Positions 24,298 to 37,382 of a DNA stretch of 64,000 nt are shown here, one piece after another. The notes beneath the pieces are model-generated. The model did no database searches, was not told the origin of the DNA, and was given only the letters and a program-made list of their open reading frames with translations. The stretch lies in NCBI GenBank assembly GCA_015501055.1, contig JADNYV010000113.1, forward strand, positions 51,408 through 115,407. Reading direction: 5' to 3'. This DNA comes from Mucidula mucida. Lineage: Eukaryota; Basidiomycota; Agaricomycetes; Agaricales; Physalacriaceae. Each line of letters opens with the position of its first letter. Within the stretch, counting starts at the first letter, position 1. Both the position numbers and the translations under genes were made by a program.

Positions 24298-27200
24298 TCA
24301 ATAAGCATCACGCCTAATGATATGGAGCGGACTCACCAGTGCGGGCGCACGAGTAGGAACATTGATCTCCCACACTCTAATAGTCTGGTCGTCACCGCCA
24401 GAGATAATGCGCGTACCATCAGGAGAAAATGCGACCGAACTAACCCAATCTTCATGACCGCCAAATTTCTCCAACAATCTGCAAGCCGTAGCGTCCCAGA
24501 CTCTGACAGTTCCGTCATCACCACCGGAGACAATGAATTTACCGTCTGGAGAAAATGCGACCGCCCTCACCCAGTCTTCATGGCCGACAAACGCCCCCTG
24601 TGATGTGTACGTCGTAAGATCCCAAAGTCTAACGGTGCCGTCCTCGGAGCCCGACACCAAGAACTTGGAATCCGGAGAAAAACACAGACAGTTTATATCG
24701 TCAGTGTGTCCTCGCAATTGCCTGCTTTCCTCCTTTAGTTTTGTATCTCGTATCCGAATCAGACCATTATTACAAGCGAAGGCGAGCAGCCTTCCGTCGG
24801 AAGAACATGCATAACACAACGCCAGACGATGGTCAGTCCTCGTCTTCGCTGCGTCCCACACCCGGAATTCATTTGATTGACGACTGGAAGCTGGCACGGT
24901 GTCATCTCGTGGTGAAAACACAACGAGGTCGACTTGACTGGTATACCCTTCGAGGTTATTCATCTCGTTCCAAACCAAGATCATGTCAGCCTGCAACGCG
25001 GAAACGTCTTTCTCTGAGTCTGAATCCTGATGCGGCAAGAGGCCAACGAGATGAGTGTGAAACGAATCCTCGAATGATCTGCTCTTCGCCTTGGAGAGTT
25101 GTCGCTTCGCTTCATTCCAGGTAAATGATTGAACGAATCCGCCATCATCTCCTCGGCCTGCGACGAGACATCGTCCACCATCAGCCGAGAGCACGATCCC
25201 GTGAATGACGCCCATTGTCGACACTTGCGTAATGTGTTCCCCAGTGCACAAATCCGAGACGTGGAGGCACGAGTCGCAGCCGTCATGAAAAATATACTTG
25301 CCGTCCTGGGAACAAACTGTATAGGCCACTCTCTGAGATGTCTGTATAATCGGAACAGTAAATTTACGCAAGAATTGTCTGGCCGTCTCTTTGTGGTCTG
25401 GGTTGCTGCTCTTCAGGAGCTGCCATATCAAAGGGGCAGTGGCATAATCGATCTGCCTGCGTGTAATCTTCGAAAGCATTTCCCTATTGAAGGTATCGAG
25501 AATCCTGTTGCCGAGCTCACTAGACCCTGGCTCCAAGAGTAGTTCGATGAGGGCGTCAAGTAAGTTTTGTGAACCCTGCAAATCTAGCCAGTCTTCATTT
25601 CAGCAACCCATTTGACTGGAATGCGGTGTGACGTACCCAGTTGCCTTTGAACATCCATGTTGGTCTCAGGGCCAGGCGCGCGCCTCATGAGCTGCATGCG
25701 AGCACGCTCATACTGATTGACTTCTAGAAACTGCGGATAATGGTCCATGGATTCTAAAACGTATTGATCCACTTCTTGTCTAAGATTTTTTGGGTTGAAG
25801 ATGGTGTCGGTGGATATGGGTTGGGCTTTCGGGACCCAACTCTCCGTTGTGAGACAGACGGATAAATCAATCTTCTGGCCATTACATATCGTGCGGCCTT
25901 GTCCGCGATGAAGACTTAGAAAACAATCATAATATGAGCGTAGAACGATCGAATGGAGGAGACCGAACCTTCGAGTGGCGGTGTCCTTATCAGTATATGC
26001 AAGTCGTTTGATGGGAAGCCACTCCAGGAACCACCATATCCCTGTGAGAGACTCTATAATATTGACCTTTTCAAGCGGTTGGAATTCGTTGCGCATGTCA
26101 TCCATACGTAAACCAGCCCTTTTTGCTTCGGAAACCATCCATCTCAGTGGTGGCACCTTTCGAGACATGTTCATATTTTCGATGTTTCCGCCACCACTGG
26201 TATACTTTAAGTGTTTATGTAGTGAATATGAAATAAGCTCCACGTACATGTCTGAATGAGTGCCTGCGAACCACACTTCCTTCACGTCGCCAGGCCACTT
26301 ACGCTTTACTGGTGTTTCAGTATTGGGATGGGGGTCGGAGGACGGCTGAGCAGGCGGCCTTCTCTGAGTGGGTGGCGTTTGACGCTTCATGAGTTTTTCA
26401 GATAACCATTTCCACACCGCGTATCTCTTAGGCTGACTGGGCAGCAACCCTTCGGTGGACAACTCTTGGGCAGGCAGTTCCTCTGCGAGCTGAGTGGGCG
26501 GTTGCGGAGTGGAACGAGCGAGGGGCGGAGTAGACGACTCTTGAATAGCCATCACTCCTCCATTGGCGTACTCAGGCAAAAATTTGACGCGCCGTTCATC
26601 CAGTGCCAGCGCATGACGGAAATAGCACGCATGCTTCATCCCATCTGCAGTGAGCGGGAGCAGCTTGCCCGGGCGAATCACGCCAACCGATGACACAGTG
26701 TCCCTATCGCAGTTGTTGGTCACTATGATCACGTTTGCGGTGCAAGACTGGCATACCAAGCGCCGACAAAGTGTACTTTGACATCTTTACGCGAGAACGT
26801 GCTCTTGAAGTTCCTGCAAAGATCCGTACTCTCAGACTCCCGGCAGTATATCTCATACGCACTAAGAAGATATAAGAGCAGCCGATCGAATGGGCGGGCT
26901 ACTCACAATGGTATCTGCATCTCATTGCCCTTGTGTATGAGGCCAACCTATTATATTGATGTTCAATTTACTACCCAAAACGTCGGTTGAATCTGTACCT
27001 TCTCAATCATTGCCGAGATCACGCGCGCTTGATACGCGCCGCGAGAGAATCCTGCGAGCGGGAACAATGAGAAAGGAATCAGACCAAGGAAATTTACTAA
27101 CCAAGAAGATATATACAATCTCCAGGCTCGTAGTTATCTGAAAGCCAGCGATAGGCGCCGCAAACTATGCGTTCGAAGTGCCTAAGCAGCATTTACTAGG

Positions 27201-27894
27201 TATAAGGGAACAAACAACGAAGAGGCGCACCATGCAAACACCATATCAGTCTTGTGCCGAAGCCAAAGAGAGACATTTCGTAACCAGCTCTGGGAGGGTT
27301 TGGCGTAAGTCCCGATCCCACTATTGTACCATGTTCGCTGATTCGGGCCCTCCCCTTTTTTGATGAGGCTATAAAATTCTACCACATTCGAATTCTGCGG
27401 ATACTGTTGGTAATGCAAACACAAGAAGTCGAGCAGTTTTTCACCTTCGCGCCGAATTGATTCGACGTTCCATCGATGCAGACTATAAGGTTTCTGGCAC
27501 CCTTCTTGCACCCACATTTCAGCTCCTTGTTTTGGACACGCTTCGGCATGTTTGTACCCTCGGCGGTCTTGAGGGCTTCTATGGCACGCTCAGGTAAACG
27601 CACTCCTCTCCCTAGATTACCGTACCTGCAGTCATGTTTTGTTGGCCAGTCTCCCTTGACCCGGTGATTTCTTGAGCTGCTGCACCGGGAAGACGGGATG
27701 CAGTTTCTTCAAAAGGGCTCTCCATTGCGTCGGCTGTGGTTTATGAGTAAGTATAGGGACTATTCAGGTGAGTCTCACAACGTACCCTCCATCTCACCGG
27801 GAAGCGGTACCTTGAGCGCTTGCTGAAAATCGTCTTTTGCGATATTCTCCGCGACCGAATAAGTATTTGACGCTTGAGATAGATCGGAAGCCAT
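24298..27894 (-). CDS. DUF2235 hydrolase fused to WD40 repeats
   Basis: Twelve exons from 27894 to 24298 (27894-27786, 27733-27626, 27578-27445, 27394-27231, 27181-27102, 27051-26999, 26947-26907, 26861-26757, 26703-26248, 26196-25969, 25914-25637, 25583-24298) give 1013 residues in frame. Residues about 90-480 are a DUF2235 domain, an alpha/beta hydrolase related to the type VI secretion phospholipase Tle1: RNLIVCIDGTSNQFG, NSGIGTYA, the nucleophile elbow LLGFSRGAYQAR, VHFVGAWDTVSSVG, and FAGTHSDIGGGN with the catalytic His. After a helical linker come WD40 repeats, the last three canonical (GHTDDINCLCFSPDSK, GHEDWVRAVAFSPDGK, GHEDWVSSVAFSPDG, each ending in a W-D/E). This architecture is known in Agaricomycetes; substrate and role are unknown. 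The N-terminal 90 residues are disordered. Confidence 0.88.
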
Positions 27895-29216
27895 GATATT
27901 CGACGCTGGCGGCAGTGTTTGGACGATGGGAAGGAATGGGCATTTAAGTTCTATAAATCCGTAGAACCCGGCATACGAGTTGGCAGATTGTATGTTGCCC
28001 TTTTCCCTCTGACACGTTTCCCTGTTTCCATTAATGCCAAAGACAGGATAGTCCTCGTGGGGCGCATGTTTTGTTGAATTGAATCCACAATGATGCCGTT
28101 TCATGAATATTGTCTCCGGTGGAGGGAGAAGCCGGTTCGCTCTGAGTAACAATAACATGAAGGTGTCCCTGTTTATCAGGAATTCAACGTCGAAGCCAGC
28201 GCTTGGGTTTCCTTTATTCCCGTTCATTTGCAGGCAAGGGACAATAAACGTGCTCTCACTCAGTAAGGGTGCTTAAGGCGCGCCACCACTTCTTGCGTAC
28301 TCCCAGTCAGCGGTAGAGTTGGCGTCGAACGTAGGCGTGAGGCTCGTAGCCAGAGATGATAGTATCAGAAAAGGTATAGAGCTGAAGGACTTTGAGATGT
28401 ACTGTTGAGACCCGAGAGTATACCTTCCTTCATCTCAATTAGTAGAGATGCGACTAACGAAAAACAGACCTACAACTTCTTCTTCCTTCTTTCCCCGTTG
28501 AGGCGTGACATGGATCATGATGCGAGAACGATCTTCGACAACCAAGTTAGTACCTGCGTCGACGTGTTATTTGCACTTACTACAACAGAACAGACAGCCT
28601 GTACACCCGGTAAATTGGAAGACTCACCCGAGATCAAATTCAATTCGAAGCCGTTCAAACGTGGCGCGTTATGGGCGGCTGCCATATGTCAAGGACTGAG
28701 GCACAAAGTGATACGACGCGTCCGACCTTATCGTACCCTTTGTTAGACGAGTACCAATTTACCCATGTCATGGCCCAACCTATACTAATACTGTTGCACT
28801 CGGCGGAGGGAATTCCATCTTCTTTAAGCGCCCAAAGTCAGACTTCACGTCATCCAAAAGAGAGCTTTGCTAAAAAGAAGTTTGACAGACGCCTTGACGG
28901 GTGATGAGGCCTCTACCGGCCGTTGGCCCATTCTCATAACGCTCGTAAGATTCCCTTTGAGGGAACTGGTTCAAATGGTGCTCGAGAGTCGAGATGATGG
29001 CAGTTCGTGGCCAACCTGTTCGGTCCGATATAGCCGAGCACAGTTCAACAAAAGTGTCCAAACTAAGATAGTATTCGAGTTGTATAGTTTACACAGATCC
29101 AAAAAGCAAAGCACGCACGCTGTTACGAAGATTCTACTGAAAGTATATGTTGGTTAGAGTACTACGCGTAAGTATACAGAGGATGAGGGGTAGATGGCAT
29201 ATATAGAAAAGCAAGG
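27895..29216. other. intergenic, no gene seen
   Basis: Upstream of the DUF2235-WD40 gene and downstream of the Cid1-like gene. A minus-strand frame to 28227 runs into the DUF2235 start but lacks similarity I recognise, so I treat it as 5' leader or promoter. No RNA gene or repeat was evident. Confidence 0.45.
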
Positions 29217-32112
29217 TCACTTTTTTGCAGACGACGAAGGATTCGGGTTATCCTTATCCTTGTCCTTGTCTTTCTCCTCTTCCAGCGGCGGAGATGGAGA
29301 CGGTGACGGTGACCGCGAGGTGGACGCCGCATAACCGGAGGAGGGCGTAGGCGAGCTAGCGCCCACGTTGAGCTTCTCGGGCGAAGATGATGATGGGGAT
29401 GACGGAATACTAGCACTATTGATTACAGACGAGGATTGGAACGTTAATGTATGCGACGTAGGCGTCGGCGCCGTCACCGTCGACGTCGAGTGCGTGTGCG
29501 CGTGACGGTGGTGCGCGGTCGGGGTATGTGACGCCTCGCGAGAGTGCGAATGCAACGAGGATAACAAGGGAGCATGGCTTGACGAATAAATATCTTGCGG
29601 GATAGGAATAGAATAGTGATTATGCTGTTGGTATTGCGAAAGCAGGGGAGAGTGAGATCCGAGATTGGGGTATAGAACATGGGAGCGGGGAGACCTGGAA
29701 CCGGTTTGGTAATATACAGTTGTAGCAGAGTCGGAGAAGTGTTGCGCGCTGGGGGACTCTGGTGACGGCGGTAACGGGACGGAGATAGCACCTGGGCTAT
29801 GAGGCCACGGAAAGCCTTTCATGGGGCGCGCGGGCCCGGAGGTTGAACGTTTTGAGACGTCGGATTGGTAAGGGAGAAGGCTGTCCAACGTTACTTTGGA
29901 TGATGTTGGTGAGGAGTGTTGCGAAGGCTTAGGGAATCGCCCTCGGGGCAGCGGCAGCAATCGCGGAGGAGCGTCCGTCGTTAAATCCACGAGGCCGAGA
30001 CCTGCCTTTGTCGTAGGAAATAACCATGAAGCCCGGCGCGCTATGGGTCCCATTGGCTGTGTTGAGCCTTCCGTAAACGACTGCACAGACATTACATCGT
30101 CAGACTCGGCAGCATCGGATCGCTCCTCGTCAGAGAAAATTTCACTGTTGCTCGACGAGCCATTGTGTGACGATTCGGGTTCGCGAGCATTGGTTGGTGC
30201 AGTGGCAAGAACAAGACCGTTCTCAAGTTGATCCTCAAAGAAGATCTGATCAGCAGGCGGGGCATCTGGCGGCGGTGGGCTCGTCCATTTTCCACGTTTT
30301 GGTGCCATATGATCTGGAGGAGGTCTTATTGACACAGGAGGGCGACTAGTGGGTTCTGAAAAGTTCGTAGGGGGTGAGAAGCGGTCGGCGCCTTTTGGCC
30401 GCATCGACTGGTTTCCTACACTATACGGAGTTTGCGGTGGGAAGTTGGATAATCGGGGACCGGATGGACCGGGAGCAGAGACCAAGTCCTCGGCTTTGCG
30501 CTCATCACAGAGCTCTGCCAGAGTGAGAATGGCGCGTTCAGGCCGGTTGGCTAGGACTCGACATGCGCGCATAAACTCCCCACGAATCTATGGGCAGGCA
30601 TTAGTGCGATCAGGTGGAAGAGAAAATAGATATTCACAGTATACAAGCCGTCTTTGGTGACACATCGAGCGACATTAAAATCAGTTTCGAAAGGATCCTG
30701 ACGTGTGGTCGTGAGATTTACAACGGAAGGATCATGCTAGTTATTACCTCTATACAAAATCGATTGCGTTCCCGAGCATCGTTGTATCGACTAGACAGCT
30801 AGAATTGTACAATCAGACAATTCAAGGATTAAATGTGTAACAAGGACGTACATCGTTCTGCCATCCTTTGCTCTCCTTCTTCAGAAGACCTGCGCGTATG
30901 GACGCGACACCAGTGTTGTACAAAAAGTCTCGGGAATAATAGCGAAAAAAGTCGATCAACCTGTAGAATCTCAGTTTAGAGGTCGACGAACGTGCTGATA
31001 ACCTACAACTCTGCAACGGTCTCGGTATTTTCTGAATGCCATCGCTGCCTCAAGAGATCAATGTCATCGAAGAACCATGTGTTAAAGCCACCAAGATGTG
31101 TGTCTTCCTAGCAGGTGACAGGTGGTCAGTATTATGGGACCGAAATGCTGAAAATAAGGACTAACTTTTGATATTGGGCGAAGGGGTGGCATATGTTGCA
31201 AATTTGGAAGAACGGGCGGGTTCTTAACGTGGACCAAAAAGTAAATGACGAGAAGGACGTATCCGTAGGAGGATAACGTGCCCTTGTAGGGTGAGTTGAT
31301 TTTTCTGAAGATACTTGGTAAGAAGTTCGGTTTAATAAGCGAGATAAATACCTTCGCTTGCTCCAGACTTTGACTATGCGAGTATAAGCATATAAACAAG
31401 ACGAATACAGATAAGACTTACGAAACAACACCAGCGTTCTCACTCGGGTTGGATCTATCATAGCGTAGCACATAAGGAGCCGAGTGTTCTCTAGGGCCAG
31501 TCGGTTCTCGAAACCAATGTCACAGGCGATGCCCAAGGGCAGCCCGGGCGATGGGTCTAGCGTGAGTTTGACGATGGGTATTCTGGCATGGGGCAACGGT
31601 TTGACGTGGAATTTCGTCTCTGTTGCTTATTCGTGAATAATTCTCTTCAATTCAAAACAAAAAGGAGCGTACCGCGTTCTAGCAAGTCCCCTAGCATAGT
31701 AACCAGGTCTGAAGCACTGAGTTTCTCGCTCGAATCGATCAGACAGCAGAGATCCATGTCTGATTGGCCAACCTGATTAGCCCCCGTCTATGCACGACGC
31801 GCTTCACGCACCAGAATTGCGCAGGCTGAAGCCATTCGCTGTGCTCCCGAACGAGAGCAGACGGCTGTCTGGCTCGATCGTGCGAATAAGCCGCTCCAAC
31901 AATTTGCGCACGTCTTCCTTGACTGCCATCTCCTCCGGCGTCGGTAATAGCTGAATTACAAAGTCGAACAGGCATTGCGAAAGCTCGGCCACAAAACGCG
32001 GCCGGGGTGGATGGCGAGGTGCATGTATGGGACTAGGGTGGCTCGGCGACCCCGACGATGACTGGCCATCGTGGTATATCGTGGGCGGACTCATTGTCTG
32101 TGTGTAGGCCAT
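29217..32112 (-). CDS. Cid1-family non-canonical poly(A)/poly(U) polymerase
   Basis: Adds A or U tails to RNA 3' ends. Ten exons, 32112-31812, 31759-31673, 31619-31422, 31373-31352, 31304-31166, 31107-31007, 30960-30852, 30798-30748, 30697-30638, 30587-29217, give 812 residues. The nucleotidyltransferase core is clear: LLSFGSTANGFSLRNSDMDLCCLID, with the G-S motif and the paired metal Asp residues assembled across the first splice, then IPIVKLTLDP and CDIGFENRLALENTRLL. The PAP-associated domain follows (SSYGYVLLVIYFL, the LIDFFRYYSRDF helix, IEDPFETDFNVARCV). The last 430 residues are disordered, rich in Ser/Pro/His, ending in a KDKDKDKD stretch. Which of adenylation or uridylation it performs cannot be told here. 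Confidence 0.9.
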
Positions 32113-33274
32113 TCTGTTCGTGCTCGTCGTCGACTATGGGCGACAAGGACAGCGACGGTGGCCAAGGATAAGCCTTGCGTGTTGTAAGTAGGTGCGAGAG
32201 AGGACTTCCTAAAATGGTCGTGGGCACCGCCACAGTTTATGCGCGTAAACGTCGCCGCTTTCTCGCGTTTGTCTTTGGCGTCAATGCATTTAAAGAATAT
32301 GGACCCATTGCTGTGCTCTATGGCAGAATGCGCTCAAAGAGAAAGTCACGGCACTCTTCTATTTCCGCAAAGGTCCAAGTATGCTCAAAGCTTAAAATCT
32401 CAGATAATGATACATATGCTTTGAGGTGAAATGAAGGTTGACATTCGACAATTACTCCTTCATTGAAGGAAAACAAAAATTCAGAACAAGAGGGTGATAG
32501 GAATGTGCTTGCCTTTGTGAATAGACAGCGGTGCCGACGAGTTTCGTCGAACGATTAAGGTTCGCCACACGCGCTACCGTGTAAGACGGTGCGGAGAGCG
32601 GGCTTTGAGAACGCTTAGATCGCGTTTCAGAGTCACCTCCCTTTAAACGGTTCAAACATAAAACAAGCGAAATTGGGGTCTTCAAAGCGTGGTCAACATG
32701 CTGTCGATATGCAGATGATAGGAAACACACGTGAAGTTCGGTGTAGGCCAAAAGGCACTACGAGCCCCATGCGTGTACCCTACATAATGGTTTATCTCAT
32801 CCTTCAGGAGAAAGTCGAATTATTGATATTGTGGCAGAGTTTGAGTTTCCACTTGATCCCGTCCGATATATGCTACATCCAACCGCTCTAACACCCGCGT
32901 ACATTGTGAATTACTCGAGAGGAGGATTAACAAGTGCGATGCGAAGAGTGCGGGGACAATCGTACTTGTATGTGACGCCCCCGAAAGTTAAGAATCATCA
33001 CAGACTTCACTTGGTGCTTGAGCCTGTCAATCTGGGTTCAGTAGGAGACTTTAAATACTTGTTAGAGCGTTCACCTTCAGGTTTCCTGCTAGTACATGGC
33101 AGGTGAGGTCGGAACCGATAAATCGCACTGTCATTGCCATCTTGCGAGATATTCCTGTGGGAAGGTCGAGATCGACGCCGGGAGACAGAAGGACAATGAT
33201 TGACGCGTATAGTAACGTCAAAAGAACAAGGCTCGTATTGGAGGATCTCTTACATGTAAGATTATGTCTAGAAA
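32113..33274. other. intergenic, weak open frames only
   Basis: Upstream of the Cid1-like gene and beyond the 3' end of LSm7. A minus-strand frame at 32751-32452 and a plus-strand frame at 32831-33106 have ordinary amino-acid composition but no recognisable domain, start context or splice pattern. I would not call a gene on this evidence. Confidence 0.4.
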
Positions 33275-33789
33275 CTACTCGGGAGCAAGGAAAGGATTTT
33301 CGATTTCTTCAGAGCCATCGACAGGACTGAGAAGTGTTATTGTTGGCCCTCTTAGAACGACCAAGCCAAGGGTGCGTTTGTGTATTTGTGGCTCTGCAAG
33401 ATCTGTTAGCACAAGAAAGGACGATCTCTATAAGCGCACCAAGTATTTCCTCTTCGACTTCATCAAGCACGAGGTTGAGTAGCTGATCGTACCCTTTGAG
33501 CGTGCCAGTGACTGGACGGAAATGAGAACACAGGGCAGCAAAACGAGGCAGCGGCGTACCTTCCCGTCCACCAGTGAATTTAACGCGGATGCGTTCGTTA
33601 ACATACTTTGAGAGATCGAGGATGGCCTCGCGTTTAGGTTTGTCTAGAGCGGCGCCTGAAGAAATGGGAGTGCCGCGACCGCCTCTTACGCTGCCGCCTC
33701 GGGCGCCTCTGGGTGCTGAGCCACGACCCTAGCTTTTAGTTGACATCAAGGCTGCCGATGGAGACGAAATGACTGACTCGGTCTGCCAT
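33275..33789 (-). CDS. LSM7: U6 snRNA-associated Sm-like protein LSm7
   Basis: Subunit of the Lsm2-8 ring on U6 snRNA and the Lsm1-7 ring in mRNA decay. Four exons, 33789-33778 (12 bases), 33728-33560, 33511-33440, 33393-33275, give 123 residues. An Arg/Gly-rich N-terminal tail precedes the Sm fold: REAILDLSKYVNERIRVKFTGGREVTGTLKGYDQLLNLVLDEVEE (Sm1) and RTLGLVVLRGPTITLLSPVDG (Sm2). A second ATG at 33756 meets an in-frame stop; splicing from the 12-base first exon (M-A-D-R) skips it, which is why I chose 33789. It is divergent from importin beta, 248 bases between starts. Confidence 0.92.
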
Positions 33790-34037
33790 TGGGGTAGTCA
33801 GATAACAAAGAGTAACAAAAGAGTTGAAACTGAGTGATGGAAGGTCAAAGAGCCTGGTCGTTGGTCACTGCGAGAAAATTCAAAGTCACGCACCCACAAA
33901 TCTTGCTCCCCATCACCTGGACCACCACCATCGTTTCCTGTCTCTTTCACTGCCGCCGCCGCCGTAGTCCTGCACGGCATTGAAAAAAGCTTTTTTGTCT
34001 TGTGCTCATCGTTCACCCGCCGTTCTCGCCACCAGCC

Positions 34038-37000
34038 ATGAATGCAACCGACCTCCTCGCCAATACCCTGTCTCCAGGTGAGCCGTTTACTGTTGCGCGT
34101 CCCATCTGCCACACAATGCCAACAATGCCGTCTTTTCTCTTATCTAGATGCAAATACGCGTCAGGATGCCACCCAGCAGCTCGAGAATGCCTCCCGGGAA
34201 AACTACGCACGTCGTCCTCTGCTCTCCGTCGACTAGCCCATCTAATCACAGTCTACTCTTTTTCTTTTCTTTTTGTAGCCCCAATACATGCTCATGCTCT
34301 CTGCCGTCCTCCTGGACGAATCGAACGCCCTCCACGTTCGTAATGCTGCAGGGCTCGCCCTCAAGAATGCCTTGACAGCCAGGGTGCGACTATTCCTTCT
34401 CGATGGCCCTTTACCGTTCTTACCATCTCTACAAAGGAATCTTCGCGGCAATCCGAGTACAGCCAACGCTGGATAAGTCTAGACCTCAACACAAAGAACA
34501 AGATCAAGCAGGATGCCCTTATGACCCTCGCATCCCCCAATCTAAAGGCCGGCCAGTTTGCTTCCCAGGTCGTCGCTGCCATCGCTGCAGTCGAACTGCC
34601 TCAGGACCAATGGCCAGAACTCATTACTATCCTCCTCGGCTTCGTCAACAACCAGCCCAACACCAACTTGAAAATCGCCACTTTACAGACTATCGGCTTT
34701 ATCTGCGAAACAATAGTGCGTTTCATGGTCTTAAATGCTTCCGGGCGTCTAACTGAGCACTCTACAGAAACCCGAAATCCTCAGCCTACGTGCCAACGAC
34801 ATCTTAACAGCAGTAATCCATGGCGCCAGGAAGGAGGAACCATCGCCCGACGTTCAGCTGGCCGCCATTCATTCTCTTTTCAACTCTCTAGAGTTCGTAC
34901 GAGACAATTTTGATAGAGATGTACGTTCAATTCGGCGCTCCAGACCGCTGCTGACCGTCGTTTAGGGCGAGCGTAATTACATCATGCAAGTTGTATGCGA
35001 GGCTACTCAGAGCGGCTCCGTTTCTGTTCAAGTTGGCGCCTTTGAATGTCTCGTACGAATTATGAGTTTGTATTATGACAAAATGGGTTTCTACATGGAG
35101 CAAGCATTATTCGGAGTGAGCGCCACTTTTTTATGATCCTCTTCTCGCCAAGCTGATACTTTTTTTTGTCTAGTTGACGGTCGTTGGCATGAACCACGCT
35201 GATGAACGAGTTGCTCTCCAAGCCGTTGAGTTTTGGTCGACAGTTTGTGAAGAAGAAATTGAGCTTAGCCTTGAAGCACAAGAGGTGCGGGTCTATGCTC
35301 TATCGATTCCGATTGGCTGATCTATTTCCAAGGCTATCGAGTTTGGCGAACAGCCAGAGCGCGATTCGCGTCATTTTGCTCGAATCGCATTGCCAGAAAT
35401 CATTCCAGTTCTGTTAAGATTGCTCACCAAGCAAGAAGAAGATGCCGACGAAGACGAATGGAACGTCTCGATGGCTGCTGGGACATGTTTGAGCCTACTG
35501 TCCGGTGCTGTCCAAGATGCTATCGTCCCCGCGGTGCTGCCCTTCATCGAGGCCAACATCACCAACCAAGACTGGCATCACCGTGAAGCTGCCGTTATGG
35601 CCTTCGGCTCGGTTCTTGAAGGACCCGACCCATCAGTTCTGACGCCGCTCGCAGAGCAGGCCCTGCCCACGCTGATTAGCATGATGACCGACGCCAACAC
35701 TCATGTCAAGGACACAACGGCTTGGACCCTTGGGCGTATATGTGAACTGCTCATTAATGTGATCAAGCCTGATATGCAGCTGCATCCGTTGATATCTGCG
35801 CTCGTGAATGGCTTGTCTGACAGCCCGAGAATCGTGACCAACTGCGCTTGGGCGCTGATGAACTTGGCAGACCAGTTCTCGGTCTACTACGAGGAGGACA
35901 CTGAGGCAACTCAATCAGGGCCTTTGTCACCATATTACGAGGGTGTTGTACAGGCACTCCTTCGCGTCACTGAAAGGTTGGATTCATCCTATTCCAGAAA
36001 ACTATGGGCTAACTCTTTCCCATAGCGCATCGAATGAGTCCAACTATCGTACGGCTGCTTACGAGGCCATGACATCCTATTTAACACATGCGACCCCGGA
36101 CGCTATTCTTGTTGTACAAAACACCGTCGTTACCATTCTCCAGCGAATGGAGCATCTTCTGGGTTTGCATGTACGTCGTAGCGTTTATCCTATATCAATT
36201 CTCACTCACAGCTTTGTAGAACCAAATCGTCGGCGTTGACGACCAAAACAATTGGAATGAACTCCAAAGCAACATCTGTTCTGTCGTTATTGTAAGCTCA
36301 TTTCCACAACATCTGTCTTTCCTTTAACAGGTCTTCTGTTCAGTGCGTCGTGCGCAAACTTGGAAATGGAATTCAGCCTCTAGCAGACCGTATCATGACA
36401 TTGGTTTTACAGCTAATCCAAGCAGCTGGCAAGACTTCGACAGTTCTAGAAGATGCTTTCCTCGTTGTCGGCGCACTTGCTTCCGGTAAGTCAATCGCAA
36501 CCCGTCGATATCGCCGTCACTCACCTTCTTCATTCTAGCGCTCGAGTCTGCCTTCGCTCCTTATATCAGCGCCTTCCTGCCATTCTTGTACCCGGCGCTC
36601 AAGGCTCACGAAGACACACAACTATGTACCGTCGCTGTCGGTATTATTGGCGACATATCCCGCGCTCTTGGCGAGCAAAGCGCTCAATATGCCCACTCGT
36701 TCATGACGGTCCTCCTCGAGAACCTCCAAAGCGAAGTTTTGAATCGTAACGTCAAGATTACTATTCTATCGTGTTTTGGCGACATTGCGCTTGCAATTGG
36801 GCCAAACTTCGAGCCTTTCCTTGAAACAACAATGAGCGTTCTGAAACAGGCGGGCGGTCTTGAGGTCAACCCAGTACGTGTTTTTCCTTTTCATTTTCAG
36901 CTCTCCCTCATTTCGATGAAGCTTGACTATGACCTTGTGGACTACGTGGCTCAATTGCGTGAGGGTATCCTGGAGGCTTATACCGGCATCGTCACTGGTC

Positions 37001-37382
37001 TAAAGAACACTCCCAAAGGTTGGTTTGTATGAGCTCTCAATCGTGATTCTGTGCTCATCGCTTGGTAGTGGAAATTCTCCTCCCGTATGCGAACGCCATC
37101 CTTGAGCTCATCTTTCACTCTTTAAGTGATGAAGAGCGCTCCGAAAGCGTCGTAAAATTGTCCTGTGGGCTCATTGGAGACCTCGCCGATTGCTTCCCTA
37201 GCGGCCAGCTGAAGGCTGCTCTCTTGCAGCAATGGGTTGCTAACGAGCTCCGTGCTAGAACTCGCATGAACTCTGAGACAAAGAAGACGATGCGTTGGGC
37301 CAGAGAGGTTTGTGTTTTCTGCATTCTAATCGCTGTACTGTACTCAATGATTCTGCAGATGGTTAAAATTGCAACGCAATAG
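34038..37382 (+). CDS. KAP95: importin beta-1 (karyopherin beta)
   Basis: Nuclear import receptor that binds importin alpha-cargo, FG nucleoporins and Ran. Fifteen exons, 34038-34077, 34148-34206, 34279-34383, 34437-34715, 34768-34920, 34966-35115, 35174-35284, 35333-35976, 36026-36170, 36220-36291, 36344-36485, 36539-36873, 36922-37018, 37069-37307, 37359-37382, give 864 residues, the expected length. HEAT-repeat signatures include HVRNAAGLALKNALTARE, LKIATLQTIGFICE, an acidic DEDEWNVSMAAGTCLSLL loop, DTTAWTLGRICE and NCAWALMNLADQ, plus the end KTMRWAREMV. To stay in frame, intron 2 must start with GC at 34207 (GC..AG); no GT site restores the reading. The last exon codes for only seven residues. 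Confidence 0.95.

Noticed and set aside
32831..33330. Plus-strand frames between Cid1-like and LSm7 genes
   Set aside because: No family, no splice structure and they run into the antisense of LSm7.
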